Assembly (NCBI GenBank): GCA_030752795.1
Contig: JASMDM010000109.1
Coordinates: forward strand, 1 to 34,923
Length of the DNA: 34,923 bases
DNA from: SAR202 cluster bacterium
GTDB lineage: Bacteria; Chloroflexota; Dehalococcoidia; Lucifugimonadales; UBA1123
Reading direction: 5' to 3'
The notes beneath the pieces are model-generated. The model saw nothing but the letters and a program-made list of their open reading frames with translations, did no database searches and was not told where the DNA came from. Positions 34,785-34,923 of this stretch are shown piece by piece; within the stretch, counting starts at the first letter, position 1, and every line of letters begins with the position of its first letter. Both the position numbers and the translations under genes were made by a program.

Positions 34785-34923
34785 TTGGCAGTCAGCAGAA
34801 ACGGGACAGATTGTTAATAGAGACTTTGAGCTGATATCGCGAGCTCTCTGAGTTGATGATTGTACAATCGTCGTCGCTGTATCGTTCGGGTCTGAACCTC
34901 CTTGCGTTTCTCTAATATCTGTT
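34785..34923 (-). repeat. Right copy of 139-bp inverted repeat (probable mobile-element end)
   Basis: This is the reverse complement of 32-170, ungapped, with four mismatches. Homology begins sharply at 34785 (TTGGCAGTCAGCAG) after unrelated sequence. The window ends inside or at the outer edge of the copy, so its full length is unknown. The body of the element would lie to the right. Confidence 0.8.

Noticed and set aside
34501..34851. 116-codon plus-strand frame entering the right repeat
   Set aside because: No family match by eye, and its C-terminus is just the repeat read in frame, as also happens in the left copy. There is no support for a real gene.
32..34923. Linear replicon or prophage with inverted terminal repeats
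   Set aside because: The left copy is preceded by 31 more bases, the content is chromosomal (typA, central metabolism), and no replication, capsid or telomere protein genes are present.

Overview
The window looks like chromosomal DNA of a free-living Chloroflexota bacterium, most likely a SAR202/Dehalococcoidia-type heterotroph. This is inference from gene content: two enolase-superfamily sugar-acid dehydratase paralogs, a CaiB/BaiF CoA transferase, SDR and MDR oxidoreductases, a tungsten-type aldehyde oxidoreductase, an FrhB-like flavoprotein beside iorAB, and a CODH/xanthine-dehydrogenase-type large subunit. It is GC-rich by eye, and start codons include several TTGs. Of 22 intact genes, 14 end in TAG, 6 in TGA and 2 in TAA.

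Layout. Bases 32-170 and 34785-34923 are two copies of one 139-bp sequence in opposite orientation (4 mismatches, no gaps), so both window edges lie in the same dispersed repeat, probably the end of a mobile element. The left copy interrupts an ECF sigma factor fragment. 0.6-2.3 kb: a RidA-family gene broken by an amber codon and a GH88-like hydrolase. 2.6-6.3 kb: an operon for an FrhB/FdhB-like iron-sulfur flavoprotein and indolepyruvate:ferredoxin oxidoreductase (iorA, iorB), suggesting that ferredoxin reduced during 2-oxoacid oxidation passes to F420 or another acceptor. 6.8-7.8 kb: a nucleoside hydrolase. 8.0-10.9 kb: an acyl-CoA cluster (CoA transferase, P-loop-like protein, enoyl-CoA hydratase), divergent from a zinc alcohol dehydrogenase with a near-consensus promoter. 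12.4-16.2 kb: an acyl-CoA dehydrogenase divergent from aldehyde:ferredoxin oxidoreductase plus a MoaD-like sulfur carrier, closed by a strong terminator.

16.4-24.2 kb: a frameshifted MFS transporter, an L-rhamnonate-dehydratase-like gene, an SDR, a DUF2249-NnrS pair and a second enolase-superfamily gene. 24.9-28.6 kb: an ornithine cyclodeaminase-family enzyme and an orphan molybdenum hydroxylase large subunit. 28.8-34.1 kb: a tyrosine phosphatase-like gene, typA/bipA, an ADP-ribosylglycohydrolase gene with three lesions, and a nitronate monooxygenase-type flavoenzyme.

Taken together the genes describe oxidation of sugar acids, amino-acid-derived 2-oxoacids, aldehydes and acyl-CoAs, with much of the electron flow through ferredoxin and flavins. 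At least four genes are broken (sigma factor, RidA, MFS, ADP-ribosylglycohydrolase). That means either real gene decay next to repeats or residual assembly errors. I found no CRISPR array, tRNA, rRNA, recognisable transposase or phage gene. No clearly undescribed multi-gene system stands out; the flanking inverted repeats and the FrhB-like/iorAB operon are the most interesting features.
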